Source: Sedimentibacter saalensis
Lineage (GTDB): Bacteria; Bacillota; Clostridia; Tissierellales; Sedimentibacteraceae
DNA: 64,000 bases
Direction of reading: 5' to 3'
Assembly: GCF_007830175.1 (NCBI RefSeq)
Contig: NZ_VLKH01000003.1
Coordinates: 62,001-126,000 of the forward strand
Shown here: one piece after another, positions 44,473 through 54,146 of the stretch
Layout of the letters: each line of letters begins with the position of its first letter
Numbering within the stretch: the first letter of the stretch is position 1
Notes under the pieces: generated by a model
The model's input: only the letters and a program-made list of their open reading frames with translations
Told to the model about the DNA's origin: nothing
The model's database searches: none
Position numbers and translations under genes: made by a program

Positions 44473-44653
44473 TAGGGGCGGACCTCGTGTCCGCCCGCTG
44501 TTGAATAAAAAACATCCCCAGCAATATTAATCCGCCCGTCCAATAAAAAAACGGTTCATTATAAAATGAACCGCTAAATTATTGATATACATTTTGTGTC
44601 GCCCGTTTTTTTCAATAACATCTAATATTCGGGAGAACACGAGGTTCTCCCCT
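44473..44653. repeat. GTAGGGG dispersed element, copy 5, long form
   Basis: Almost identical to copy 4, offset by 228 bp. The left end has CTAGGGG for GTAGGGG and the right end runs ...CTCCCCTTTC, so it has lost its last terminal bases. It ends 6 bp from the 3' end of the hydroxy-acid oxidase gene. Together copies 4 and 5 fill the gap 44131-44658. Confidence 0.8.
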
Positions 44654-44658
44654 TTCAT

Positions 44659-45675
44659 TTACAATATTATTTTGTCTCTTGTTATGTCGCTGATATTTTT
44701 ACATCCAGACATAATCATTACATCTCTTAATTCAGCGCCGATTTTTTCAGTGTAAAGTTCCACACCTTCTTTACCGCCGCCAAAAGCCGCTATTACGTAC
44801 GGTCTTCCTATGAGCACACCATCTGCTCCAAGAGCTATTGCCTTGAACACATCTGCACCAGAACGAATTCCACCGTCAACAAATATTTTCAACCTGTCTC
44901 CAACTGCTTCTTTTATTTCTGGAAGCATTGCACATGTTGCAGGTGCATCCTGAAGCACTCTTCCTCCGTGGGATGAAACAACTATTCCATAAGCACCGGC
45001 TTCAAGAGCCTTTAATGCTCCTTCTTTTGTCATTACTCCCTTTACTATGAAAGGAACATTTGTAGATACAGCAAGCTCTGAAAGTTCTTCAACGCTTTTA
45101 GCAGATACAGGTTTTCCGGCAAGTGCAAGATTTATAAGACCTGCGGAGTCAATATCCATTGCAAATGCCATTGCTCCTGCTTCTTCCAGCAATTTTATTT
45201 TTTCAAGGGCCTTGTCATTTTTCCATGGCTTGATTGTTGGAACTGCTTGGCCGTCAGCTGCTTTAATATATGGAAGACTGTCAAGGAACAGACTGTCATT
45301 AGGTCCGTCTCCGGTAAAAGCTGCACCACCTGCTGCAATTGTTCCATTTACAACGGCGTCAACGTATTCTGCTTCTGTTATTGCTCCATTGTAGTTTAGA
45401 TTCATTCCGCCAATAGGGGCAGCGAAAAACGGATATTTGAAGTTTCTGCCGAACAAAGAAACAGAAGTGTCCTGTCCTTCATTTTTATAAATGGTGTCCA
45501 GCTTTATTTTAACTGAGTCCAGAAATTCAATACAAATTTTAAAAGCATTTCCGTTTCCTTTTCCGCCTGTGCCCGGTATTTCTCCTTTGCACACAACTCC
45601 GTTGCACTCTTTGCACACTCTGCAGTTAGGCGCCATCTTTTTTCTTGCGTTTTCCAATACTTCCTGATAAGTCAT
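44659..45675 (-). CDS. FMN-dependent alpha-hydroxy-acid oxidase/dehydrogenase family protein
   Basis: A 338-residue TIM-barrel flavoprotein of the lactate oxidase/glycolate oxidase family. Conserved parts are PFFAAPIGGM, VPFIVKGVMTKEGALKALEAGAYGIVVSSHGGR, IFVDGGIRSGADVFKAIALGADGVLIGRPY and the final barrel strands. An unusual N-terminal cluster NCRVCKECNGVVCKG has four cysteines that could bind an Fe-S cluster or a metal. The substrate is unknown. The neighbouring genes (ECF sigma and valS) give no functional hint. Confidence 0.85.
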   Translation of the reverse strand: MTYQEVLENARKKMAPNCRVCKECNGVVCKGEIPGTGGKGNGNAFKICIEFLDSVKIKLDTIYKNEGQDTSVSLFGRNFKYPFFAAPIGGMNLNYNGAITEAEYVDAVVNGTIAAGGAAFTGDGPNDSLFLDSLPYIKAADGQAVPTIKPWKNDKALEKIKLLEEAGAMAFAMDIDSAGLINLALAGKPVSAKSVEELSELAVSTNVPFIVKGVMTKEGALKALEAGAYGIVVSSHGGRVLQDAPATCAMLPEIKEAVGDRLKIFVDGGIRSGADVFKAIALGADGVLIGRPYVIAAFGGGKEGVELYTEKIGAELRDVMIMSGCKNISDITRDKIIL

Positions 45676-45747
45676 GATGATCTCCCTTTACATTAATTTT
45701 TCGTATCTACATTACATTTTATTAGTATTTGTAAGAAATATCAACTG

Positions 45748-48402
45748 CTATTTTGCTTTCAGATGTTCAAGCCTTTCTACAACTTTTTCCATCATTGACT
45801 CATACTTAGCCATTTTTTCTTTTTCTTCATTTACTACACTTTCAGGTGCCTTGCTCATGAATTTTTCATTGTTAAGCTTGCCTACAACTCTGTCAAGTTC
45901 TCCCTGAAGCCTTGATTTTTCTTTTTCAAGTCTTTCTATTTCTTTTTCAAAGTCAATAAGGTCTGCAAGAGGAAGGTATATTTCAGTTCCTTCCATAACG
46001 CTTGATGCAGTGTCTTCGCCTATTTGTGTCTTGTCATGAACTATTTTTATTTCAGTGATGTTTGCAAGAGTTGCAAAATACTGAGCGCCTGTCTGAATAA
46101 ATTCAACAGCTTCATCCTTTGATGGAACAAAAATGGCTCTTGCTTTTCTTGAAGGTGCAACATTCATTTCAGCTCTTGTGTTACGGATGCTTCTTACTGC
46201 TTCCATTATGAATTCCATATTTGCTTCAGCTTTTTCAAAGTTTTCTTTTTCTGAAGCTTTCGGCCAGTCAGCTTTTATTAACCTTGAAGAGGTTTCAGGC
46301 AGGAATGACCATATTTCTTCAGTTATGAAAGGCATGAAAGGATGCAAGAGTTTCAGCATGTCTTTTAAAACTTTTATGAGAACAAACCTTGCTGTGTCTT
46401 TGTCAGTTCCTTCATCTGCGTAAAGTCTCGGTTTAACTATTTCAATGTACCAGTCGCAGTATTCGTTCCAGATGAAGTCATAAACTCTCTGAGCAGCCAT
46501 TCCAAGCTCAAATTTATCAAGGTTGTATGTTACTTCCTTTGCTGCCTTGTTCATTCTTGAAATAATCCATTTGTCTTCTGTCTTGTAGTTTGCTTTTGCA
46601 GTTTCTTCATCTATTAAATCACCGTCAATGTTCATGAGAACAAATCTTGATGCATTCCAAAGCTTATTTGCAAAATTACGGCTTGATTCAAGTCTGTCAT
46701 TGTTAAAGCGTGTATCATTTCCAGGTGAAATTCCTGTCATGAGCATGAATCTCAAAGCGTCTGCTCCGAACTGGTCAACAACTTCCAATGGGTCGATGCC
46801 GTTACCAAGAGACTTGCTCATTTTTCTTCCTTCAGCATCTCTTACGAGACCGTGAATAAATACATTTTTAAAAGGAGATTCTCCAGTCATTTCAAGGGCT
46901 GAAAATACCATACGAACAACCCAGAAGAATATTATGTCATAACCTGTTACAAGTACATCTGTTGGATAGAAATATTTGAAATCTTCTGTCTGGTTTGGCC
47001 AGCCCAATGTTGAGAATGGCCACAGACCTGATGAAAACCATGTGTCAAGAACGTCTTCGTCCTGCTTGATGTTTGTGCTGCCGCATTTAGTACATTTGTG
47101 AGGAGCATCCTTTTGAACCATTATTTCTCCGCATTCCTGGCAGTAGTATGCAGGAATTCTGTGACCCCACCACAATTGTCTTGAAATACACCAGTCTCTT
47201 ATGTTTTCCAGCCAGTGAGTATATATTTTTGTAAAACGTTCAGGAACAAATTCAACTTCCTTGTTTTCTCCTGCTTTTAATGCAGGTTCAGCAAGAGGTT
47301 TCATCTTAACAAACCACTGGTCTGAAACCCTTGGTTCAACTATGTTGTGGCATCTGTAGCATGTACCTACGTTGTGGTCAGTACTTTCTGTTTTTACCAT
47401 GAATCCATTTTCTTCAAGTTCCTTTACAAATTCCTTTCTGCATGTAAAACGGTCCATTCCTTTGTATTTTCCAGCTTCTTCATTCATAGTGCCGTCTTCG
47501 TTCATGCAGTTGATTTGTTCAAGATTGTGTCTAAGCCCGATTTCAAAGTCGTTAGGGTCATGGCATGGAGTTATTTTAAGCGCTCCGGTTCCCTTTTCCA
47601 TGTCAGGATACTCATCTCCTATTATTGGGATTTCTCTTCCAACAAGAGGAACTATAACCTTTTTACCTATGAGGTGTTTGTATCTTTCATCATCAGGATG
47701 AGCTGCTATGGCAACGTCTCCGAATATTGTTTCAGGCCTTGTTGTTGCAACAACAAAGTACTCCTCAGGATTTTCAACATATGGATATTTTACGTAGTAG
47801 TATTTTCCCGGTATATCTTCATGCTCAACTTCTGCATCTGACAAAGTTGTATGGCAGTCAGGACACCAGTTGATTATTCTGTTTCCTCTGTATATAAGTC
47901 CTTTTTCATAAAGCTTAATGAAAAATTCAACTACAGCCTCGTTGCAGCCTTCATCCATGGTGAATCTTTCTCTGGACCAGTCACATGAATTTCCAAGCTT
48001 CTTAACCTGCTGAACAATTCTTCCGCCGTATTCTTCTTTCCACTTCCATGCACGTTTTAAGAATTCTTCTCTTCCTATTTCTTCTTTTGTCTTGCCTTCA
48101 TCTTTTTTAAGTCTTTCAACAACCTTTACTTCAGTTGCAATGCTGGCATGATCAGATCCCGGAAGCCATAAAGCTTCATAGCCCTGCATTCTTTTCCATC
48201 TTGTTAAAACGTCCTGCAAAGTCATGTCCAGTGCATGCCCCATGTGAAGCTGTCCTGTTATGTTTGGAGGCGGCATCACAATTGTAAATGGTTTTTTGTC
48301 TTTGTTAACTTCTGCTCTGAAGCAGTTTTCTTCCATCCAAATATCATAAATCTTATCTTCAAATTCTTTTGGATTGTACTTGCTTGGTATATTCGTTGTC
48401 AT
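45748..48402 (-). CDS. valS: Valyl-tRNA synthetase
   Basis: An 884-residue class Ia synthetase with HIGH as [16 protein letters not shown], an editing domain with [16 protein letters not shown] as [14 protein letters not shown] and a C-terminal coiled coil ([23 protein letters not shown]). It charges tRNA-Val and edits threonine. A Val T-box leader lies upstream but is separated from the start codon by about 380 nt of repeat sequence. Confidence 0.97.
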   Translation of the reverse strand: MTTNIPSKYNPKEFEDKIYDIWMEENCFRAEVNKDKKPFTIVMPPPNITGQLHMGHALDMTLQDVLTRWKRMQGYEALWLPGSDHASIATEVKVVERLKKDEGKTKEEIGREEFLKRAWKWKEEYGGRIVQQVKKLGNSCDWSRERFTMDEGCNEAVVEFFIKLYEKGLIYRGNRIINWCPDCHTTLSDAEVEHEDIPGKYYYVKYPYVENPEEYFVVATTRPETIFGDVAIAAHPDDERYKHLIGKKVIVPLVGREIPIIGDEYPDMEKGTGALKITPCHDPNDFEIGLRHNLEQINCMNEDGTMNEEAGKYKGMDRFTCRKEFVKELEENGFMVKTESTDHNVGTCYRCHNIVEPRVSDQWFVKMKPLAEPALKAGENKEVEFVPERFTKIYTHWLENIRDWCISRQLWWGHRIPAYYCQECGEIMVQKDAPHKCTKCGSTNIKQDEDVLDTWFSSGLWPFSTLGWPNQTEDFKYFYPTDVLVTGYDIIFFWVVRMVFSALEMTGESPFKNVFIHGLVRDAEGRKMSKSLGNGIDPLEVVDQFGADALRFMLMTGISPGNDTRFNNDRLESSRNFANKLWNASRFVLMNIDGDLIDEETAKANYKTEDKWIISRMNKAAKEVTYNLDKFELGMAAQRVYDFIWNEYCDWYIEIVKPRLYADEGTDKDTARFVLIKVLKDMLKLLHPFMPFITEEIWSFLPETSSRLIKADWPKASEKENFEKAEANMEFIMEAVRSIRNTRAEMNVAPSRKARAIFVPSKDEAVEFIQTGAQYFATLANITEIKIVHDKTQIGEDTASSVMEGTEIYLPLADLIDFEKEIERLEKEKSRLQGELDRVVGKLNNEKFMSKAPESVVNEEKEKMAKYESMMEKVVERLEHLKAK

Positions 48403-48480
48403 AATTAGTTCCTTTCCCTATATTAATTTTATTTTTTGTGCTGGTTCTTGTTGCGGCTGTGCGACCAATCGTCTGACATA

Positions 48481-48604
48481 TCGCTGTCTCATTCATCAAT
48501 AATTCTTTCAACACTGCTTGATTGTATCAACACAGCGCAGTTTCGTTCACCAAATTATTTGCTCCTTGCGTCGCATAATTTGAGAACTCATTGCGGTTGA
48601 CAAA
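48481..48604. repeat. 124-bp repeat, unit A, between the Val T-box and valS
   Basis: TCGCTGTCTCATTCATC... to ...CTCATTGCGGTTGACAAA, repeated directly as unit B. It contains AAATTAT...ATAATTT and short GC-rich stems. A related sequence occurs at 53636-53790 between two other T-boxes. Confidence 0.7.
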
Positions 48605-48728
48605 TCGCTGTCTTATTTATCAATAATTCTTTCAACACTGCTTGATTGAATCAACACAGCGCAGTTTCGTTCACCAAATTATTTGCTCCTTGCGTCGCAT
48701 AATTTGGGAACTCATTGCGGTTGACCTA
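48605..48728. repeat. 124-bp repeat, unit B
   Basis: A direct copy of unit A with few differences, followed by CAACAATTCTTGCTTCGCTA... up to the T-box terminator at 48783. The tail also matches 53745-53780. Confidence 0.7.
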
Positions 48729-48780
48729 CCAACAATTCTTGCTTCGCTATCGCTCGCAACAATTGGGTTAGGGCATACAA

Positions 48781-48985
48781 AAAGCGGGTGTTCTTATCCT
48801 AAAAGGACGAGAAAACCCGCGGTACCACCTAATTTCCATTTCTGGCTCTTAATTTTATAACGGCAACCCGTTTAATCTTACTGTTGTTTCAGATTAAATG
48901 CTCCAAAGCTACCTTCAGTCCACATGTTCTTATGAAATCTTTCAACCCATGGATTTCACTCTCTGTAAAGTTTATGAACCTACTC
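48781..48985 (-). ncRNA. T-box leader, Val specifier, for valS
   Basis: In the minus direction stem I AGAGAGTGAAATCC carries specifier GUA (plus 48910-48912). The T-box AGGTGGTACCGCG is at 48818-48830 and the terminator is GCGGGTTTTCTCGTCC...GAACACCCGC. GUA is a Val codon, matching valS. The distance to valS is unusually long. Confidence 0.9.
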
Positions 48986-49149
48986 CTCTTCTTCATAGCA
49001 AAATATTTAATTACTTACCATAATATTAAAAATATGTTCTTTTGTCAATAACTATTTAAGCTTTTTGTATGCGTAAATTCATTTTTTCCAATCAATCTTC
49101 AATTGACAAAAATGCTTAATTATAATATACTCTACTCAACTAAACATCT

Positions 49150-49345
49150 TTCGATATTGGTGCGCGCAAGCGATAATAGGGAATTAGGTTAAAATCCTAA
49201 ACAGTCCTGCTGCCGTGATGAGAGAGCGATTTTTATGCACATGCAACCACTGGATTCTTCTGGGAAGGTAAAAAATTGCTATGACCTCTGAGTCGGAAAA
49301 CCTGCCAGTATTATTTGCGTAAATACCGCAAATGCTATGCTTTCC
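49150..49345 (+). ncRNA. Cobalamin riboswitch upstream of the B12 importer
   Basis: It contains the B12-box region GGGAATTAGGTTAAAATCC followed by AACAGTCCTGCTGCCGTGATG, then AACCACTGG, TCTGGGAAGG and GAGTCGGAAAACCTGCCA, the usual order of a cobalamin aptamer. Bases vary from consensus, for example GGTTAAAATCC for GGTGAAAATCC. It controls the btuFCD genes that follow. Confidence 0.9.
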
Positions 49346-49404
49346 AGGAAGAAAAGCGATAGCAAAATAAATTGGATATTCACTCCAGCTGGTTGTGGTA
49401 ATTT

Positions 49405-49433
49405 ACGTTTCGTTTATTCGGAACGTTTTTTTA
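49405..49433 (+). terminator. Expression-platform terminator of the cobalamin riboswitch
   Basis: ACGTTTCG-TTTATT-CGGAACGT with TTTTTTATT, about 36 nt before the btuF-like ATG. Ligand-bound RNA is expected to terminate here. Confidence 0.65.
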
Positions 49434-49468
49434 TTGCAAAGGTGTTTAAAATAAACCGGAGGATTATT

Positions 49469-50452
49469 ATGAAAAAGAAATTATTTACAATGGCATCAAT
49501 ACTTTTGATAGTCGCATCAATGACGGGATGTTCCAAATATCTGGCTCCTGAAAAAAAAGTGCAGGAACCAACAAATAAAACAGAACAGCAAACTCCAGAT
49601 AAAGAGTCAAATGCACAAAGTCTCCCTACAACAGACAGGGCAGGCAATGAAATAACAATTCCTGAAGAAGTAAGCAAGATAATATCCATGTCCCCTTCAA
49701 ACACAGAAATTATTGTAGCATTGGGTTACGGAGACAAACTAATTGCAGTTGACAAATATTCCAAAGACATAGAAGGAATACCTGCAGATCTGCCTCTATT
49801 TGACATAATGAAGCCTGATGTTGAACAGCTCGTTGCCCTTGAACCTGACCTCGTTATTGCATCAGGAATGAGCAAGAGCGACGGAGGTGACCCGTTCAAG
49901 CCTGTAAAAGACTTAGGAATTTGCCTTGTCTACATACCATCAAGCGACAGCATGGAAGGAATATACGAAGACATAATGTTCCTGGCTAAATCCCTGAAGA
50001 ATGAAGAAAAAGGAACAGAACTTGTTGAGGGAATGAAGACAGAAATATCTAAAATCACTGAACTGTCATCAAAAATAACAGAAAAGAAATCAGTTTATTT
50101 TGAAATAGCTGCTGCACCAAATCTGTACAGCTTTGGAAGCGGAGTATTCTTAAATGAAATGATTGAGCTGATCGGTGCAGAAAATATATTTGCAGATCAG
50201 GAAAAATGGATTTCCGTATCTGATGAATCCGTTGTAGCAGCAGATCCGGACATAATACTTACAAATGTCAGCTACGTTGAAAATCCAACTGAAGAAATAA
50301 AATCAAGAGCCGGTTGGGATAACATGACAGCCGTTAAAAACAATGATGTTTATTACATCGACAATTCAGCAAGCTCTCTATCAAACCACAATGTTGTTAA
50401 AGCATTGAAGGAAATGGCAGAAGCTGTGTATCCGGAAGTATTTAAAAAATGA
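49469..50452 (+). CDS. btuF: Cobalamin ABC transporter substrate-binding lipoprotein (BtuF-like)
   Basis: From ATG 49469 (GGAGG site) this is a 327-residue lipoprotein with lipobox ASMTGC. The TroA/BtuF-type fold has TDRAGNEITIPEEVSKIISMSPSNTEIIVALGYGDKLIAVDKY and KPDVEQLVALEPDLVIASG. The upstream frame without a signal peptide is not used. The cobalamin riboswitch ahead and permease/ATPase genes behind support a corrinoid substrate. Confidence 0.9.
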   Translation: MKKKLFTMASILLIVASMTGCSKYLAPEKKVQEPTNKTEQQTPDKESNAQSLPTTDRAGNEITIPEEVSKIISMSPSNTEIIVALGYGDKLIAVDKYSKDIEGIPADLPLFDIMKPDVEQLVALEPDLVIASGMSKSDGGDPFKPVKDLGICLVYIPSSDSMEGIYEDIMFLAKSLKNEEKGTELVEGMKTEISKITELSSKITEKKSVYFEIAAAPNLYSFGSGVFLNEMIELIGAENIFADQEKWISVSDESVVAADPDIILTNVSYVENPTEEIKSRAGWDNMTAVKNNDVYYIDNSASSLSNHNVVKALKEMAEAVYPEVFKK

Positions 50453-51471
50453 AAACCAGAATAAAAGTAATTTTGTCCATCATTATATGCATAATAGTAA
50501 TCATGATGGGCATCGGCTTAGGGAGCATTTATGTTCCCGGAAGCCACATTATTAATATAATAGCCGGCAAAATATTTGGATTGCCGCTTAATCCGGATGT
50601 GAAGGAAGTTTCCGTTTCAATTGTATGGAATCTGAGACTGCCAAGAACAATACTTGCATTTCTTGTGGGGGGAGCACTGGCTGTAAGCGGAACTGTAATG
50701 CAGTCAGTACTTAAAAATCCTCTTGCTTCATCATATACACTTGGGGTTTCTTCAGGAGCATCACTGGGTGCGGCGTTTGTTATAGTCACAGGCTTTTCCA
50801 TACCTTTTCTTGGACCATTCACATTACCGGCAGTGGGATTAACATTCGGGTTGGTCACTGTTTTTTCAGCAGTGAAGTTTGCATCCAAAATGGATAAAAA
50901 CCTGGAGAACAATACCATCATTCTGGTAGGTATGGTGTTCTCACTATTTGTCAATGCAATTCTTACGCTTTTGACTTCCATGGCAAAGGAACATCTTGAG
51001 CAGCTTACATTCTGGCAGATGGGAAGTTTTGCACTGAAGGACTGGTCAAATGCTTTAATATTGTTACCCATTGTTCTGGTTGGAATAATTGTAATAGAAA
51101 GTTATTCAAAGGAACTGGACATAATGACTTTCGGTGAAGAGCAAGCCTTCACCATGGGTGTTGATGTTCAGAAAGTAAAGTGGATTCTTCTTGGACTTTC
51201 TGCTGCTCTCACAGGAAGCGCAATTTCTTTTGTGGGAGTCATAGGTTTCATTGACTTGATTGCTCCTCATGTTGTAAGGAAGATTTTCGGTTCTTCCCAC
51301 AAGACCGTAATTCCCATGTCAATGCTATTTGGCGGAGCATTCATGGTTTTGTGTGATCTGACTGCAAGAACAATCATATCGCCGTCTGAGCTGCCTGTGG
51401 GCGCAATAACTGCTCTTGTAGGAGCACCGTTCTTTGCATATATTTATTTTTCCAAAAGAAAGGAGCTGTAA
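50449..51471 (+). CDS. btuC: Cobalamin ABC transporter permease (BtuC/FecCD family)
   Basis: A 340-residue membrane protein of the FecCD family with about ten helices. WNLRLPRTILAFLVGGALAVSGTVMQSVLKNPLASSYTLGVSSGASLGAA and the ATPase-contact region ALTGSAISFVGVIGFIDLIAPHVVR are diagnostic. It overlaps btuF by 4 nt and touches btuD, so the three genes are one operon. Confidence 0.93.
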   Translation: MKTRIKVILSIIICIIVIMMGIGLGSIYVPGSHIINIIAGKIFGLPLNPDVKEVSVSIVWNLRLPRTILAFLVGGALAVSGTVMQSVLKNPLASSYTLGVSSGASLGAAFVIVTGFSIPFLGPFTLPAVGLTFGLVTVFSAVKFASKMDKNLENNTIILVGMVFSLFVNAILTLLTSMAKEHLEQLTFWQMGSFALKDWSNALILLPIVLVGIIVIESYSKELDIMTFGEEQAFTMGVDVQKVKWILLGLSAALTGSAISFVGVIGFIDLIAPHVVRKIFGSSHKTVIPMSMLFGGAFMVLCDLTARTIISPSELPVGAITALVGAPFFAYIYFSKRKEL

Positions 51472-52275
51472 ATGCTTACTTTAAAAAATGTTTCTGCAGG
51501 CTATAACGGATTTGATGTTATTTCAGACATATCACTGGATGTCATGGAAGGCGAAAACCTGTGCATCTTAGGACCCAATGGCTGCGGAAAAACAACTCTC
51601 ATTAAGACAATATCAGGACTGATTCCACACATGGGAACTATTGAAATAGACGGAATAAATATCTCTGACATGAAAAGAACGGAAGTTGCCGAAAAAATAG
51701 CAGTCATGAGCCAGATATCAACAATATATTTTTCATACACCATTTATGAAACAGTTCTTCTGGGAAGATATCTGCACATGAATGGACGTACATTCAAGGA
51801 ACCTTCCTTAAGGGACAGGGAATATGCCGACAAATGTCTGAAGGCAGTTGGACTTTACAGCATGAAAAACAAGCAGATAAGCACATTGTCAGGAGGCCAG
51901 CTTCAAAGGGTTTACCTTGCACGGACGTTAGCCCAGGAACCAAATGTTATACTTCTTGACGAACCTACAAACCATCTTGATTTGAAACATCAGGCAGAGC
52001 TTGTGGATTTCCTCAGAGATTGGTCAAAAGAAGAAGGTCACACTGTAATAGGAGTTTTTCACGATTTGAACCTTGCCATGAAGCTTGCTGACAACGTGCT
52101 GTTGCTGGATAAGGGAAAAATTGCAGCTTACGGAAAAACAAAGGATGTAATTTCTTCTAAATTATTAAGTGATGTTTATGAAATGGATGTGGCAGGTTAC
52201 ATGGTAGATTCCCTTAAGCAGTGGGAATCCATACAAAACGGTCCTGCACAAACAAAACTAAGGAAAATAAAATAA
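51472..52275 (+). CDS. btuD: Cobalamin ABC transporter ATP-binding protein (BtuD/FepC family)
   Basis: A 267-residue ATPase with Walker A GPNGCGKTT, Q-loop VMSQISTIYF, signature STLSGGQLQRVYLARTLAQ, Walker B VILLDEPTNHLD and switch GVFHDLNLA. It energises BtuC. The C-terminal extension (DVYEMDVAGYMVDSLKQWE) is common in this group. Downstream are a GTAGGGG element and a terminator at 52483-52507. Confidence 0.93.
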   Translation: MLTLKNVSAGYNGFDVISDISLDVMEGENLCILGPNGCGKTTLIKTISGLIPHMGTIEIDGINISDMKRTEVAEKIAVMSQISTIYFSYTIYETVLLGRYLHMNGRTFKEPSLRDREYADKCLKAVGLYSMKNKQISTLSGGQLQRVYLARTLAQEPNVILLDEPTNHLDLKHQAELVDFLRDWSKEEGHTVIGVFHDLNLAMKLADNVLLLDKGKIAAYGKTKDVISSKLLSDVYEMDVAGYMVDSLKQWESIQNGPAQTKLRKIK

Positions 52276-52336
52276 TGCAGGGGAGGTAGAGTAGCAGAAC
52301 TGCTCAGTCCATTGACAAACCCCGATTCTACAAGCC

Positions 52337-52412
52337 GTAGGGGCGGATTTTGTGTCCGCCCGGGTAATTAATCCAATTGTTATATGCGGGAGAGCACAAG
52401 GCTCTCCCCTAC
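52337..52412. repeat. GTAGGGG dispersed element, copy 6
   Basis: A 76-bp copy with full GTAGGGG and CCCCTAC ends. It is bracketed by the outer inverted repeat TTGACAAA (52312-52319) and TTTGTCATCAA (52467-52477), as in copy 3. Its right half and flank recur inverted at about 59761-59805. Confidence 0.8.
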
Positions 52413-52482
52413 GAACTTAGATTTCAAGTTCACCGATAATTACCAATATTAATTAATTTAAATAACTTTGTCATCAACCTTA

Positions 52483-52507
52483 TAGCAGCATAGCTGCTAT
52501 TTTTTTA
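52483..52507 (+). terminator. Terminator of btuFCD
   Basis: TAGCAGC-ATA-GCTGCTA followed by TTTTTTT, overlapping the last codons of the convergent proC gene. Confidence 0.75.
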
Positions 52508-53341
52508 TAAAAGTTCTTTTGCTTCCTTTGAAGCAAGCTCAGTAATCACGTTGTATCTTCCTGTAGATGCATTAAGGGCTGCGTCGAATACATCAGGAAG
52601 CATTTTCTCAAACACCTTTACTCCTTCGTAAGTGATTCCACCCTTTGTTGAAACTCTGTTTATTGTTTCTTCAAAGCTCATGTTCTTTTCAAGAAGAAGT
52701 CTTGAAGCTCCAAGAAGTGAAACCAACAACATGTGTTCAAGTTCCTCGTCTGTTACGTTCTTGCTCTTTTTCGATGCTGATTTTACAAATTCAAGCATAA
52801 TTTCAGCGAAAAATCCAGGAAAGCTTGCTGTCATGTTCTGGCTCAGATTAATGTCTTCTTCTCCCATAACTTTAACTTCACTGAAATTTGCCATGAGTTC
52901 TTCAAAGAACTTCTTTTCATCATCCTTCACATTTTCATTGTGGCATGCAATTGTAACTCCGCCGTTAACCATTGAAATCAGCGTTGGCATAAAAATTGTG
53001 ATGCTTCCATTATGGAATTTTATAAGGTCCTTGTGGGCAACCATTGATGTTGAAATCATTAGATACTTGTTTTCATTTAAATATGGCTTTATTTCCTTCA
53101 ATACTCTTGGCAGATTCAATGGTTCAACGCATATCATAATTTTGTCGCAGCTTTGCACAAGTTCTTCATTGCTCTTGCAGATAGTAAGCGCTTTGTATTT
53201 CTTTTCAAGGCTATCCAATTTTTCAAAAGAGCGGTTTGCAACACAAATATTTTCTTCCTTCACCAAATCCAACTCCATGAATTTGTGAAGCAACATTGAC
53301 CCTACATTTCCTATTCCTATAATTCCTAATTCTTTTTTCAT
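52505..53341 (-). CDS. proC: Pyrroline-5-carboxylate reductase family protein
   Basis: A 278-residue protein with N-terminal Rossmann GIIGIGNVGSMLLHKF, ICVANRSFEKLDSLEKKY and the C-terminal ProC signature RVSTKGGITYEGVKVFE. It should reduce pyrroline-5-carboxylate to proline with NAD(P)H, the last step of proline synthesis. MPTLISMVNGGVTIACHNE replaces the more typical MPNTP..., so it is a divergent ProC. Two tandem T-boxes with Pro specifiers upstream strongly support a proline role. Confidence 0.9.
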   Translation of the reverse strand: MKKELGIIGIGNVGSMLLHKFMELDLVKEENICVANRSFEKLDSLEKKYKALTICKSNEELVQSCDKIMICVEPLNLPRVLKEIKPYLNENKYLMISTSMVAHKDLIKFHNGSITIFMPTLISMVNGGVTIACHNENVKDDEKKFFEELMANFSEVKVMGEEDINLSQNMTASFPGFFAEIMLEFVKSASKKSKNVTDEELEHMLLVSLLGASRLLLEKNMSFEETINRVSTKGGITYEGVKVFEKMLPDVFDAALNASTGRYNVITELASKEAKELL

Positions 53342-53398
53342 AATATCCTCCTGATATATATTTTGTATTTGATATTTTGTTATGCATTTAAATAAAAT

Positions 53399-53585
53399 AA
53401 AACCGCCCCTTAAATACTAAGAGGCGGAATTCCGCGGTACCACTCTAATTGCATGCATAATGCAGCATCTCATTTAAATAACGGTTTTGCCGTTTGGGTC
53501 ATCCCCAAAAGCTCCAAGACGGGTTCAACATACAGCGGGACAGATACTTTTCACCAATAGTATCCTCTCTATAGACCTTGCACAT
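53399..53585 (-). ncRNA. T-box leader, Pro specifier, proximal copy for proC
   Basis: In the minus direction stem I AGAGAGGATACTATTGG carries specifier CCC (plus 53521-53523). The T-box GAGTGGTACCGCGG is at about 53433-53446 and the terminator is CCGCCTCTTAGTATTTAAGGGGCGG with a T run. Confidence 0.9.
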
Positions 53586-53632
53586 TTACTGTTTCTTATC
53601 ATAGCTGGTATTAATTTATTTGATAATCAATA

Positions 53633-53790
53633 TTAATTCTTTCTGCATTTCTTGATTGTATCAACACCGCAGTTTCGTTCACCAAATTATCAGCTCCCTT
53701 CGGTCGCATAATTTGGGAACTCATTGCGTCTTACCTACCAGCAATTCTTGCTTCGCTATCGCTCACAACAATTTGGTTAGGTCATACACA
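53633..53790. repeat. Diverged copy of the T-box-associated repeat
   Basis: TTCTTTC...TTGATTGTATCAACACCGCAGTTTCGTTCACCAAATTAT... and CAATTCTTGCTTCGCTATCGCTCACAACAATTTGG match the 48481-48780 repeat region. It lies between the two Pro T-boxes, directly downstream (in transcript order) of the distal one, as at valS. Confidence 0.7.
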
Positions 53791-53791
53791 A

Positions 53792-53980
53792 AAACCGCCC
53801 CTTAAATACTAAGAGGCGGATTATCCACGGTACCACTCTAATTGCCGCATTAATATGCAGCATCTCATGTAAATAACGGTTTTGCCGTTTGGGTTGCTAC
53901 CCCCAAAAGCTCCAAGATGGGTTCAACATGCAGCGGGACGGAAACTTTTCACCAGCAGCTTCCTCTCTATAGACCATGCA
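53792..53980 (-). ncRNA. T-box leader, Pro specifier, distal copy for proC
   Basis: Stem I AGAGAGGAAGCTGCTGG carries specifier CCC (plus 53919-53921). The T-box GAGTGGTACCGTGG is at about 53825-53838 and the terminator is the same as in the proximal copy. It is very similar to the proximal leader over its full length, so the pair arose by duplication. Confidence 0.9.
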
Positions 53981-54146
53981 TATTTACTATTTCTTTTCAA
54001 AGCAAATATATTAAAAAGAATGATATAACAATAACTGTAATTTGTCAATAATAAATTTAAAATTATCCAAAATTTAAAATTATCCAAAAATTATTAATTA
54101 GGAGAATTATGGGTATAATATTTTTATCTATATTTAGGAGGTACAT

